From Entamoeba invadens IP1 (taxonomy: Eukaryota > Evosea > Mastigamoebida > Endamoebidae), in contig NW_004440380.1 of NCBI RefSeq assembly GCF_000330505.1, positions 98,656 through 128,154 on the forward strand: a stretch of 29,499 nt of DNA. Direction: 5' to 3'. The position numbers and the translations under genes were made by a program. Below are positions 1 to 9,218 of this stretch, piece after piece (the first letter of the stretch is position 1; each line of letters begins with the position of its first letter). The notes beneath the pieces were generated by a model. The model did not search any database. It worked only from the letters and a program-made list of their open reading frames with translations, and was not told the origin of the DNA.

Positions 1-928
1 GACAAATTTTGGTTTTACTGTCTTTATTTTACTCCTTGAGTTGTTTATGACTCTTTTTCTATTCAAATTGATGTGTCTGACGATTAAAAATCAATCTTAT
101 TCATTTATTATTAAATTTAAAGGTTTTTATTGTTTATTGAATAATAAAAAACTAAAAAAAGGTGATTTTCACAAAAGTGTATTTTCTTATTATTTTTTTA
201 GTTTTATATTTTACTCTTTTTTGACAAACTCGAATTATTTTATTTTTCACTGAATTACAAAAAAGATAAAAAAAATAATTATGAGATCACAGTGTTTTTT
301 TGTTTGATGTAATCGCTTTTCTGAATATTCAATTAATGACTTATCCCTTGTTTTTCAATTATAAATATTCAAATTGAAAAGTTATATAAATCATTTTTAC
401 ATTCTGAAACTCCTTTTAGTAAAGATTATTATTGTGTTTAGTTTAATATACTATACTATTTTTTGATATAAAAACAAAAACTTTTTCAACATGAAAAGAG
501 AATAATCAGAGGAATCTTCAAATCTCCCTCGTTGAGAAAAGTGAACCTTTTTTCAATAAAAATACGATTTTAGGTTATAATTAACTACTAATTTATAATT
601 ATTTAAATTATTCTTTACTATTAATTTTGTTTCCTGGTATTTCCCATGGTTGTTAAAAGTTTAAAGCGTTTTTGCATTTATTCTCTCTAAAATACACTCA
701 AAATGAATAAGATTATATTAAGTATACATTTTTTGGAAATTCCTGGTACTGGAAGGGTTAATTACTTGTTGTTTTTGTTATGATAAATTATATTTGAATA
801 AAAATAATTTCATTAATTTTATTTTAAATTCAATTATGATTTATTGCTGTGTTTTTGTAACATGTTGTCTTTCAAACAATTGGTAATTTATTGGGATCAA
901 TTTCCCTCTATTTTAAGTTCAATTCATC

Positions 929-1210
929 TGTTATAACATATTACAAACATCTAAAGTCTGTCTAAAAATGTTGTCAATTTGACAAAATTTTACACAAAAT
1001 AAGTTGAAAAAATTGGGAATTAGGAAAAAAAGTTGAAATCAAAGTAAAAATTATAAAACAATGTTTTGAAAGTGTTTTGAATTGTTTCCCGAAATATTCC
1101 AGTTTTGATCGTCCAAAAATACCCAGACAAAGTTGGAGAGCGGACAACGTTTTCAGACTGACTATATTATTATAATATTTCAGTGTATATTACTGATTGT
1201 TTTGTTAATT
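929..1210 (+). repeat. Upstream direct repeat, copy 1 (split by an insertion)
   Basis: Bases 929-951 are identical to 1407-1429 over 23 bases. After the insertion at 952-1166, the similarity resumes around 1167-1205 and matches 1431-1470; both contain TTTCAGTGT and GATTGTTTTGT in the same order. The two copies therefore descend from one duplicated block, and copy 1 gained about 215 bases. Confidence 0.7.
952..1166. mobile_element. MITE-like insertion, probably Tc1/mariner type with a TA target
   Basis: The ends form imperfect inverted repeats: AAGTCTGTCTAAAAATGTTG from 954 inward, and the reverse complement of the right end, TAGTCAGTCTGAAAACGTTG, from 1164 inward (16 of 20 match). Both ends abut TA. 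The second copy of the surrounding duplicated block (1407-1475) lacks these bases and acts as an empty site, so an insertion is more likely than chance palindromy. There is no coding capacity. Confidence 0.55.
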
Positions 1211-1406
1211 TTTCAGGATAATAATAATAAAAAACATTGTGTGTAAAATGACGTGGCACAATTATGTTATTTCACTTATGGCAGCTTTTCTTACCATTAT
1301 TTAAGACAATGTTATTTTATAATGTTTTTGTATTATTTCTTTTTTTTCAAATGATTTATTATTAATTGCAATCAATTCATTACTTTTATTTATAGTTACA
1401 TTTATT

Positions 1407-1475
1407 TGTTATAACATATTACAAACATCCATAAATATTATTTCAGTGTTATTGCCGATTGTTTTGTAATAATTA
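1407..1475 (+). repeat. Upstream direct repeat, copy 2 (uninterrupted)
   Basis: It shares 23 identical bases with 929-951 and then continues directly into the segment matching 1167-1205 of copy 1. It lies about 70 bases upstream of the kinase start codon, so the duplication may include promoter sequence of this gene. Confidence 0.6.
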
Positions 1476-1543
1476 AAATTTATATAATATTTTTCATATA
1501 ACCTGTCATAATCTGAAAAACAGAATATACAATTTAATTGTAA

Positions 1544-4500
1544 ATGCAAAGTAAAACATCATCCTTGTACGTTTTATTTATATGTTATATAACATCAATG
1601 ATCGCTTCTGTTAGAGCTTCATGTCCTTCTAATTTGGTACAACAGTCTTTCATTCAATCAGTAAGTTGTACTTTAAATGAAACATTAACAATAACAAGTT
1701 CTATACAAGCACCGACAGTATACATGTTAAATAATGTTTCAACACTAAAAATAACAGGTGGGTTAATATGTCAAAATGCTTCAATTATAAATGTCACACA
1801 AAGATCAACACTTTGTACAACAACAGATATTACTTTAAAAGATCAATCACATTTCAATTTGTATGATAATTCGATTTTAGACACACGAAATATTATACTA
1901 TTTAATGAATCACAATTTATCATTTCAGATATATCTGTTATTAAATCAATTTATAGTATTGATTTATACAACAACTCAATATTCATTTTTAAAACTCTCG
2001 GATTTACAAACGGTTTTTTTTGATATATACACTGTTGACAACGCAATTTTTAAAATGGAACATGGTTTCAAAATAAATAGTTTAGGAGATGTAATATCGA
2101 GAGGAAATGGGATTGTTTTTCTTGACTCAATAATACGTGCCCATTCTTTTCGTTTTAGTGAAAATTCTACACTACATTTAAACCCAAATGCTTTCATTGA
2201 AAGAATGATGTTTTTTTATTTCAGAGACAATGCAACTTTTGAAATGGGTAACAATTCAAGCATAATACGTGCCGATTTTTTTCGTTTTAATGGGAATTCC
2301 ACACTGCATTTAAACTCAAATGCTACAATTGAAAATATAGATTTTTTTGATTTTAGAGACAACACGACTTTTGAAATGGACAATTATTCAAGTTTAAAAT
2401 TTGCTGATTTTTTTGATTTCAATGGGAACTCTACACTGTTGTTACATGAGCATTCTCTTGTCAATTCAATTTACGACATAAGTTTTGGTGGAAATAGCAC
2501 TTTCATGATGTTTTCAAAATCGAGTATCAATTCAACAATGGATATTTATATTAATGGTAATTCAACTTTCACAATGAATTCCAGTGAAATCACTTCAATT
2601 AAAAACAGGTTTTATTTGAGTAACAATGCCAATTTTTTGATGTACAACGATGCTGTCATCAAAAACGTTACACAAATTGAAATCAACAATGGAAAGCACA
2701 TATTTGAAACGAATGACAATTCTTTTGTGAATGCCTCCAATTTTAAAATTACAAATGGCACCTTTGTGTTAAATGGAAATGATGATAGAAATAGTGTTAA
2801 CAGTACAAACTTATCTTGTATCAACAATGGCACGATATTTGTGACAAATACTTCACATGTTAACATTTTGAATACTACAATATTCAATTTTTGTAACATA
2901 AAAGTAATTAAAAGGACAATCAGGGATTTACCCATCTTTTTTACTTATCAAATAAACACAACAATTTTCAGTTTTCAAAATTCATATGAAGTCGATTTGG
3001 CTTGTTCTATAATGCCAATTCGAACAACGCTTCCACAAGGAACTAAACTTCTTATAGATGGTCGCTTATTAAGACTGGGTTCTTCAAACAAGGTGTTTTG
3101 CCATTTGATGAATGAAAATGGGTTTTATAGTGAGCCATACTGTCCTTGTAGTTCTGTCAATTGTTATATCACTCCATTTAAAAACATCACTTTTTTCAAT
3201 TTATATATTGATACATTACCAATAAACTCACAACATAAAACCAATGAACTTGAGGAAGTACTTGACATTGAAAGTGTTTCAATCGAAAACAAAAAAGTTT
3301 CATTTTATAAAACAGACAACTTTGTTTTATGTGTAAATTCACAATCATTAAAATTAATTACAAATATTTCGTCTTTAACAAAAACTGTTCTTCTCGTTTC
3401 AACTCAATATTTTGTATTTAAAAAGGTAGTTTCACAGGCAATATACACAACAAATAATCATACCGAATATTTAATAAATCCAGAATGTGAGGATGGATTG
3501 CATTTTAACACTATAACACAAGAATGTGAAAAATGTACAGATTTAAATTGTCTTGATTGTTTTTACAACACAAATGAATGTTTAAGATGCCAACATAATT
3601 ACAATATTGATAGAAATGGAAGATGTGCAATAATACCAAATTGTTCGTTAAAACGATCAAATAGATGTTTTAAATGTTCTAAAGGGTATTTATTAGTTGC
3701 AGGTAGCTGTCAAAAGTCTACAAACTGTTTGATTCAAACTTTTGATGAAAAATGCCAAATTTGTGATTTAAACACTTTCAACATTAACAATACACAATGT
3801 GTACATGCAGATGATAATACAAAATACACAAATCAAAATAATATAATAACTTGTGAAAGTGGTTATGTTACGAATTCCACAAATTGTCAAAAATGTTCAG
3901 AAATGTATAATTCAAGTCTTGTTTGTGAAAATGGTCATCCCACAAAATGTGAAATAACAACTGAAATGAATTCAAATAAAAGTTGTGAAAATAAAAATTG
4001 TTCAATACCAAACGATCAAAACGGAAGGTGTTCGTCCCCAATTGCAAAATGCAATTTTATTACAAATTCGGTGTGTTTAGAATGTAATGATAATTTGATT
4101 CCAAACAAAATGGAATGTCGCACAAACGACGATTTGTTATGCACAAACCAGAGTTCGGTTTCGTGTTTGAGATGTGAAGACTTTTATTTCTACAGTTCAT
4201 CAACAAACAAATGTGAAAAATGTGATCTAAATTGTATGACTTGTGTCATTAATTCCACTCACTGCATTACATGTCCATTGGGATATTATCTCTCAAATAA
4301 TACATGCAATACAAATGCCAAATTGATTGGAATTTGCACACAACTATTATCATCTGGTGGTTGTGTTAAATGCATTGAAGGGTATTACAGAAATGGGTTG
4401 GATTGTAATAAATGTGATATTTCATGTGCATCATGTAACACAAATTTAAGGTGCTTGACTTGTAATATAACGAATTACAAAACATCGAGTGGAGATTGTA

Positions 4501-6161
4501 AATCACAAAGTAGTTTAATAGGATGCGATGTGAATGTTACACAATATGGGTGCACCCGATGTAAAGATGGGTATTTCCAAGTCAACACAAATGAATGTGA
4601 TAAATGTGACATGACGTGTTTAACGTGTTCTTCATATGGAATTTGTGAATCGTGCATATCATCGGAAGTTTTGCTTTCAAACGGAAAATGTGTTAATCTT
4701 TCTCAAATATTAGAATGCAATGAAATATCAAACTCAAAATGTATTAAATGTTCGTTCTGGAATGAACCAAGTTTGGATGGGACTTATTGTGAAAAACATA
4801 CTGTGTGGTGGGTCATACTTGTTATTGTTCTATTTATTATTATTGTACTAACATTATTTATAATACTATTAGTTTTTACAGTAAAGCACATTTTGAAAAA
4901 AATTCACACAAAAGAGTTGGAAAAAACAACAACAATATTTAAAATGGAAAAATCAAATATTAATTTTGTACCACTTGCAAACCACATTTGCGTCTCCTCA
5001 AAAACACTTAATTTCAATTCAGAAATCGATGAGATCCCAGTTGAAAGTGAGACAAAGATGGTGTTTTGTGTAGGCAATGCATCCAGAAACGTCTTAAAAA
5101 TCCAATTTACCATGACAACACAAATTGACAAATTTACAATAAGGGTATCACCAGAAGTAGTCATGTTAAAAAAGAAGTTTGCGTGCGAATTTTCAATATA
5201 TTTGACACCAAAGTGCACATGTCAAATAAATAACAAAATCTGCATTGTCTCAAAAAATCTCAAAACTAACGTCGAAAATACGAATGAAATTCTAATGATT
5301 GGAGTAACAAGTCAATCAACTCGCATAGACTACGAAGAGTTGATCGAAGAGTCCAAATTGGGAGAAGGGTCTTTTGGTGTCGTTTACAAAGGAAAATACA
5401 GAGGAAACACGGTTGCTATAAAGAAGATGAAACAAAGTGGAGAAAACACCACTTTAAATAACGATAAAAATGATGAAGAATTTGAAAAGGAAGTTGCGAT
5501 GTTAGACAAATTTAGGTGTGAGTATATAGTCCACTTTTATGGCGCAGTGTTAATACCAAGTAAAATGTGTTTAGTTACCGAATTTGCGCAACATGGGTGT
5601 TTGAGTAATGTTATGAAAAAGTTTAAAAAGTGTGATATACAACAAAAAATGAAAATTAAAATGATGATTGACATCATGTATGGGATATCATATTTACATA
5701 CCAATGGAATTTTACACAGAGACATCAAGCCTGACAATGTCTTAGTATTTTCATTTGATCACAACAACAAAGTGAACGCCAAATTGACTGATTTTGGATC
5801 AAGTCGAAACATTAATATGTTAATGACCAATATGACATTCACAAAGGGTGTTGGGTCTCCAATATACATGGCACCTGAAATATTGAAAAGAGAAAAATAC
5901 AAAAAGAGTGCTGATGTATTTTCATTAGCAATAACAATGTATGAATGTTTTACATGGACTAACGCATACCCCAAAGAATATTTCAAGTTTCCATGGACAA
6001 TTGCAGAGTTTGTGATTAAGGGGTTGCGATTGCCAAAGCCAGATGAAATGAGTCAAGGTGTATACAACATCATTGTCGGGTGTTGGGACAATGAACCAAA
6101 GAAGAGAAGTTTAACAGAAAATATTTTAGATAAACTCGAAACAATATATAAATCTATTTAG
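1544..6161 (+). CDS. Transmembrane receptor-like kinase (Entamoeba TMK family), one frameshift
   Basis: This is a type I membrane protein of about 1540 residues, read in two frames: 1544-2020, then 2022-6161. The ATG at 1544 opens a hydrophobic signal peptide. An Asn/Ser/Thr/Phe-rich repeat region with many N-glycosylation sequons follows, then a Cys-rich region (about 3480-4790) of CxxC units typical of TMK ectodomains. One membrane helix starts at VWWVILVIV (about 4803-4885). A beta-rich juxtamembrane domain (about 4960-5310) precedes the kinase. The kinase keeps the glycine loop GEGSFGVV (about 5359), the VAIKK lysine, HRDIKPDN (5715), DFG (5790) and APE (5871), so it looks active and TKL-like. 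The frame breaks in a run of eight T at 2014-2021; one T fewer would keep it open. This may be a sequence error, a recent mutation or a short intron I cannot define. TMKs are thought to act as surface sensors; the ligand is unknown. Confidence 0.85.
2129..2440 (+). repeat. 132-nt tandem repeat in the kinase ectodomain
   Basis: Landmarks recur exactly 132 bases apart: TAATACGTGC at 2131 and 2263, and CGTTTTAGTG / CGTTTTAATG / GATTTCAATG at 2151, 2283 and 2415. The unit encodes 44 residues, itself two roughly 22-residue turns with a phenylalanine-rich strand followed by an N-x-S/T motif. This fits a right-handed beta-helix type ectodomain that has grown by unit duplication. Confidence 0.75.
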
Positions 6162-6791
6162 TTTATATTTTTAAGTCGTATTATACTTTAATGACTAAAA
6201 ACGCCAATATTGTATTTAATTGTATATTAAAAAAGAAATAAAAATGTAATTATTTTATTCGTTTTTTGTTTTTTTGTAAAAACATAATAAAATACACTAC
6301 AAAAATGCCTCTGAATAAAGTGAATGTGTTTTTTGAATTGTTTTTGAGAGCTATAAACCAAAATTACACATGTTTATTTCATTCAATGATTATTTAAAAT
6401 TAATGTTTTGGTAATTATTTCGTTTTATTTAATATTAGTTCAAACTATTAAAATAATAATGTAAATAAATTGTGGTGAATTTAAAAATATTACAGTACTT
6501 AAGAATGATTTACATCAATGTTGGAATTTATTTTTTTGGTAAAAACATGACCACTTAATAGGCATAACGATGTAACGGGTGTATTAATGGGGTGTTTTTT
6601 ATAGTTCACTGTACAACTTAAAAGACTGGAAAACGTAAAATAATTAGATCAATTGATGAAGAATATGGTATTAATTAAAATTCAAAATACAGTGAAAAAC
6701 ATCTATTTGTAAATCAATGGACAAATCAAATGCAAAACTTTCAAATTGATATTTTGATATTAAACTTTGAATTTAGGTACATATAAATAAA
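6162..6791. other. Intergenic region after the first kinase gene
   Basis: AT-rich DNA with no clear reading frame. The first 100 bases after the TAG are the likely 3' UTR. A 9-bp inverted pair, TTCACTGTA (about 6606) and TACAGTGAA (about 6691), is present and may be short transposon-end debris, but it is too short to assign. Confidence 0.5.
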
Positions 6792-7052
6792 TGTATCAAA
6801 CATGTTTATCAAACATGTATTAAGTGCGACGAATCGTTAATTATAGAGAAAGGAGAGTGTTAAAATATCAAAGGAAAATGCACTCAAAAATCAACCGCGA
6901 CGTGTGATGTATGTGAAAATGATATAATAACAACAAATTGGAATTGTCTTTCCTAACAAATTTGGCGTGTAAATATCAAAAAACAAATGTAAACAAGAAA
7001 TGTTTTCAATGTCGAGATTTCAATGTCAATAGAGATATAATTCACTTAATTT
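6792..7052 (+). pseudogene. Cys-rich TMK-like ectodomain fragment, broken
   Basis: In the frame starting at 6792 the translation contains CIKCDESL, then a TAA, then CTQKS, CDVCEND and NCLS, ending at a TAA at 6954. One base earlier in phase, a frame from 6956 gives ACKYQK, KCFQCRDFNVNRD and runs to about 7050. The CxxC spacing and the CFQCRDFNVNRD segment resemble the Cys-rich units of the kinase gene at 1544-6161 (compare CLRCQHNYNIDRNGRC around 3580-3625). No signal peptide, membrane helix or kinase is attached. It is a decayed fragment of a TMK or of a related Cys-rich surface protein. It ends where the tRNA-like sequence begins. Confidence 0.6.
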
Positions 7053-7056
7053 TAGA

Positions 7057-7131
7057 GCACTAAGGGGCCTCAGAAGCCAAGAGTTTTTTCTTCCAAGCTA
7101 ACGATCCCGGGTTCAATTCCCGGTTAGTGCA
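7057..7131 (+). tRNA. Degenerate tRNA-Gly(UCC)-like sequence
   Basis: The acceptor stem GCACTAA/TTAGTGC pairs perfectly over 7 bp with discriminator A at 7131. The T arm CCGGG-TTCAATT-CCCGG is perfect and carries a B box (7110-7120). Counting back, the anticodon loop is CTTCCAA (7090-7096) with U33 and anticodon UCC, identical to the intact tRNA-Gly at 7949. However, the 5' side of the anticodon stem is TTTTT and pairs only partly with GCTAA, and the D arm lacks a normal A box and the GG of the D loop. It is probably a pseudogene or a rapidly evolving copy. Length is 75 nt. Confidence 0.6.
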
Positions 7132-7145
7132 TTTTTTGTTTTTTT
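7132..7145 (+). terminator. Pol III T-run terminator after the tRNA-like sequence
   Basis: Six T (7132-7137), one G, then seven T follow immediately after the discriminator base, as expected for RNA polymerase III termination. Confidence 0.55.
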
Positions 7146-7278
7146 ATTTTTCTAATTCAAATTTATAAATTATTAATAATATTAATATAAATAATTTTAC
7201 AACACGGTTTTTATTATATTTTTTGTTATTCATTTTTACAACACTACAATGAACACTTTTTGGCATTCTTTTTTTGTA

Positions 7279-7800
7279 GAAAAGTACTCGATTTTTTCAT
7301 AAGTTTTTATTGTTTGGAATGTCTTCTTGCGAAAATTGGTGATGCGAGCGGACACGTTTATAAAAAGGCACAATCAATTTTTACAAGTTTTGGAGACCAA
7401 AAAGCTCAATTTTTTTTCAGCCCAATAAGATTTTTAATTTGCATTTTCTGTTATTATCGAAAAGTTATTCTCCTTGTAATTTTCGTTGTTACTCAACTCT
7501 CTGATTTGTAAAAGACGAGTCATTGTGGTGGAATTTAATGAAGAAAAGTTTCGCCGTTTGTACTTTCTATCATGCAATTACTTGAAGCTAACTAATTTGA
7601 AACACTCCTTCTAATGTGCTTTACCGAACTCGTCGACTTGCTTACACCATACATTTGCGGAATGTCAAATGCACAATTCACATTCAAAAAATAATCCTCA
7701 CATTCATTCAAGAAATGCCGAAAAAACAACTCGAGTAAGTGTAAACCGAGTGAGACGGAGCATTGAAAAGAAGGCTCTAAAGGCCGCACTCAAACAGTAG
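7279..7800. other. GC-richer island, possible gene remnant, unassigned
   Basis: Base composition is clearly less AT-biased than in the flanks, which in this window usually marks present or past coding DNA. The plus frame starting at 7279 reads protein-like stretches (for example RRVIVVEFNEEKFRRLYFL near 7522-7578 and VNRVRRSIEKKALKAALKQ before the TAG at 7798) but has five internal TAA codons. Other frames on both strands also look partly protein-like, so strand and frame are uncertain. I do not recognise a family. Confidence 0.3.
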
Positions 7801-7948
7801 CTGAAAAGTGGACTTTCTTCAAAAAAACACTCGCGGCAAATATTTATTTTAATAAAAAGGTGGTGGTGGAAAAGGAAATTGTCATAATTTTCATTTAAAT
7901 AAACGCCACATTATAGTATCTAATTTAAAATAATGAGAAATGCAAGAA

Positions 7949-8019
7949 GCATTTGTGGTCTAAGGGCAGAATTCCACCCTTCCAAGGTGGAGATCCGGGT
8001 TCGAGTCCCGGCAAATGCA
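7949..8019 (+). tRNA. tRNA-Gly(UCC)
   Basis: A complete 71-nt cloverleaf. The acceptor GCATTTG/CAAATGC is 7 bp with discriminator A. The anticodon stem CCACC/GGTGG encloses the loop CTTCCAA, giving anticodon UCC, which decodes GGA. The T arm is CCGGG-TTCGAGT-CCCGG. The A box lies in GTGGTCTAAGGG and the B box GGTTCGAGTCC at 7998-8008. No intron. It is a solo gene here rather than part of a visible tandem tRNA array. Confidence 0.93.
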
Positions 8020-8024
8020 TTTTT
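8020..8024 (+). terminator. Pol III T5 terminator of tRNA-Gly
   Basis: Five T directly after the discriminator base of the tRNA-Gly. Confidence 0.6.
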
Positions 8025-8042
8025 ACTATATCAAACAAATAT

Positions 8043-8211
8043 GTTTATATTCGGGACCTTCGTTGACCCAAATAAATTTTCTGAATAGCGGGAAAATAGA
8101 ATCCCTCAATAGTGATTATGAAATTTTTTCCTTTCCTCCAATAAGTGTTTTTTATTTTGATTGGTTGAAACTTCTTATAATGAGGGGATTTTAATGTGAG
8201 GTTTTACTGTA
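8043..8211. repeat. Diverged MITE remnant, related to the element at 28835
   Basis: The right end reads GAGGTTTTACTG followed by TA at 8210-8211, matching the TTTTTACTG-TA end of the 28835-29013 MITE. About 55 bases before the end, TTTTGATTGGTTGAAACTT matches GGTTTGATTGGCTTAAAATT of that element, and GAATAGCGGG resembles its GAAAAGCGG. I cannot find a clear left inverted repeat, so the left boundary is a guess. Confidence 0.35.
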
Positions 8212-8396
8212 TTTAACTATATTATTTTAATATCTCATCATATTTTACATCAATTTCATTTTGACTACTCTGCAACACTAATACAAAAGAAATTGGCACA
8301 AATTATTGTATGACTACTTCATTTGGAAAGTTTCTTGTGTTTTATAAAGAACACTTTTGATTAAAAAAGTACAAAAATTAAATAAACAAGAATTTA

Positions 8397-9218
8397 TCAT
8401 TTAAATTTCTCCACAGCCATCAGACTTTCGAATATTTCCTTGTCACCTTTTCCATTATTTTTCATTTTTGTGCCACTCTGACTTTACGCACTGCGCATCC
8501 AACTGGTTTATAAGTGTATCCAATCAATTTATTCGACTCAAGTTGTTTTAAACTCTGTGAGTTTGTGTATTAATCAAAATCAGAATAAAACTCCTTGTTG
8601 TTTTCTATGTACTTTCTTCTTCTTTCTCGTGCTAAATTGATCGCTTTTTGGCAATCACACTCGCCTCGTAGAAACTCGCCAATTATATTGACTATTATAG
8701 ATACAGAGATTTGGCATCTTGGGTCGTAGTGAGTCACCTTCCCAAATGTGTTTGCCGTCTCTTCCACCTTTTCGATATCCCAAAAATAAAGAATCACAGC
8801 AATTGAAGACCTCATCACACTCCCATTAAAAGCCGCTCGTTTTTCTCTTTCCCAAAGGTCCATCGAATTTTTGATGGACGTTCTGTTGAAGTTTTCAGAC
8901 GACAAAACACTTCGCGTGTGGATGCCAACATCCGAAGGCTTAATATCCCCGACTTCGGAAAACCTGATATTTTACCAATACACACACCAAGCTGCAAAGT
9001 CTTTTGGAACACAAATTTTATTGTTTGTTACTAAAAAGTTGAGTATTAGAAGCGACTGATTCACGTTATCAGTCCAAATAACATAAAAATGTGATTCTCT
9101 CGTGTTCATAAATTGATTTGGATTGTGTTTTAAAGAGAAAATCAGTTAAAATACCAACAGCGTCGCAGACGGCTTGGCCAAAAACCGTTGAAATTATTTT
9201 TGAACGAATGTTTTGAAA
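8397..9218 (-). pseudogene. ADP-ribosylglycohydrolase (DraG/ARH-type) pseudogene
   Basis: This family removes ADP-ribose from proteins with two Mg ions. Reading from the right: a frame ending near 9131 gives VFGQAVCDAVGILTDF, matching the family N-terminal GxAxGDAxG motif. After one extra base in an A4 run (9128-9131, plus-strand T), the next frame gives IWTDNVNQSLLIL, corresponding to the metal-binding TDDT-D motif, then DFAAW, a TAA at 8972-8974, DVGIHT, FNGSVMRSS (NGSxMR motif) and VTHYDPRC (THxDP motif). A TAA at 8570 is followed in frame by LIGYTYKPVGCAV, another family motif, and then a further shift to a last open frame stopping at 8397. The second metal-ligand Asp and the Thr of TDDT are replaced (TDNV), and the C-terminal GGDxDT segment is missing. 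Dead gene; no intact start codon. Confidence 0.75.

Larger units (their letters stand above)
1..1543. other. AT-rich 5' flank without a convincing gene
   Basis: No protein-like reading frame stands out. The short frames here are built from F, L, I, Y, K and N codons expected in random AT-rich DNA. The supported content is a duplicated block (929-1210 and 1407-1475) and a MITE-like insertion in its first copy, both listed separately. The last 100 bases form the promoter and leader of the downstream kinase gene, but I do not claim a specific promoter element. Confidence 0.6.

Noticed and set aside
41..253. 70-residue frame at the window start
   Set aside because: Composition is dominated by F, L, S, Y and K, as in chance frames of AT-rich DNA; no motif or neighbour supports it.
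2612..5986. Several minus-strand frames of 60-107 residues opposite the first kinase gene
   Set aside because: They mirror the kinase coding frame and show no motifs of their own.
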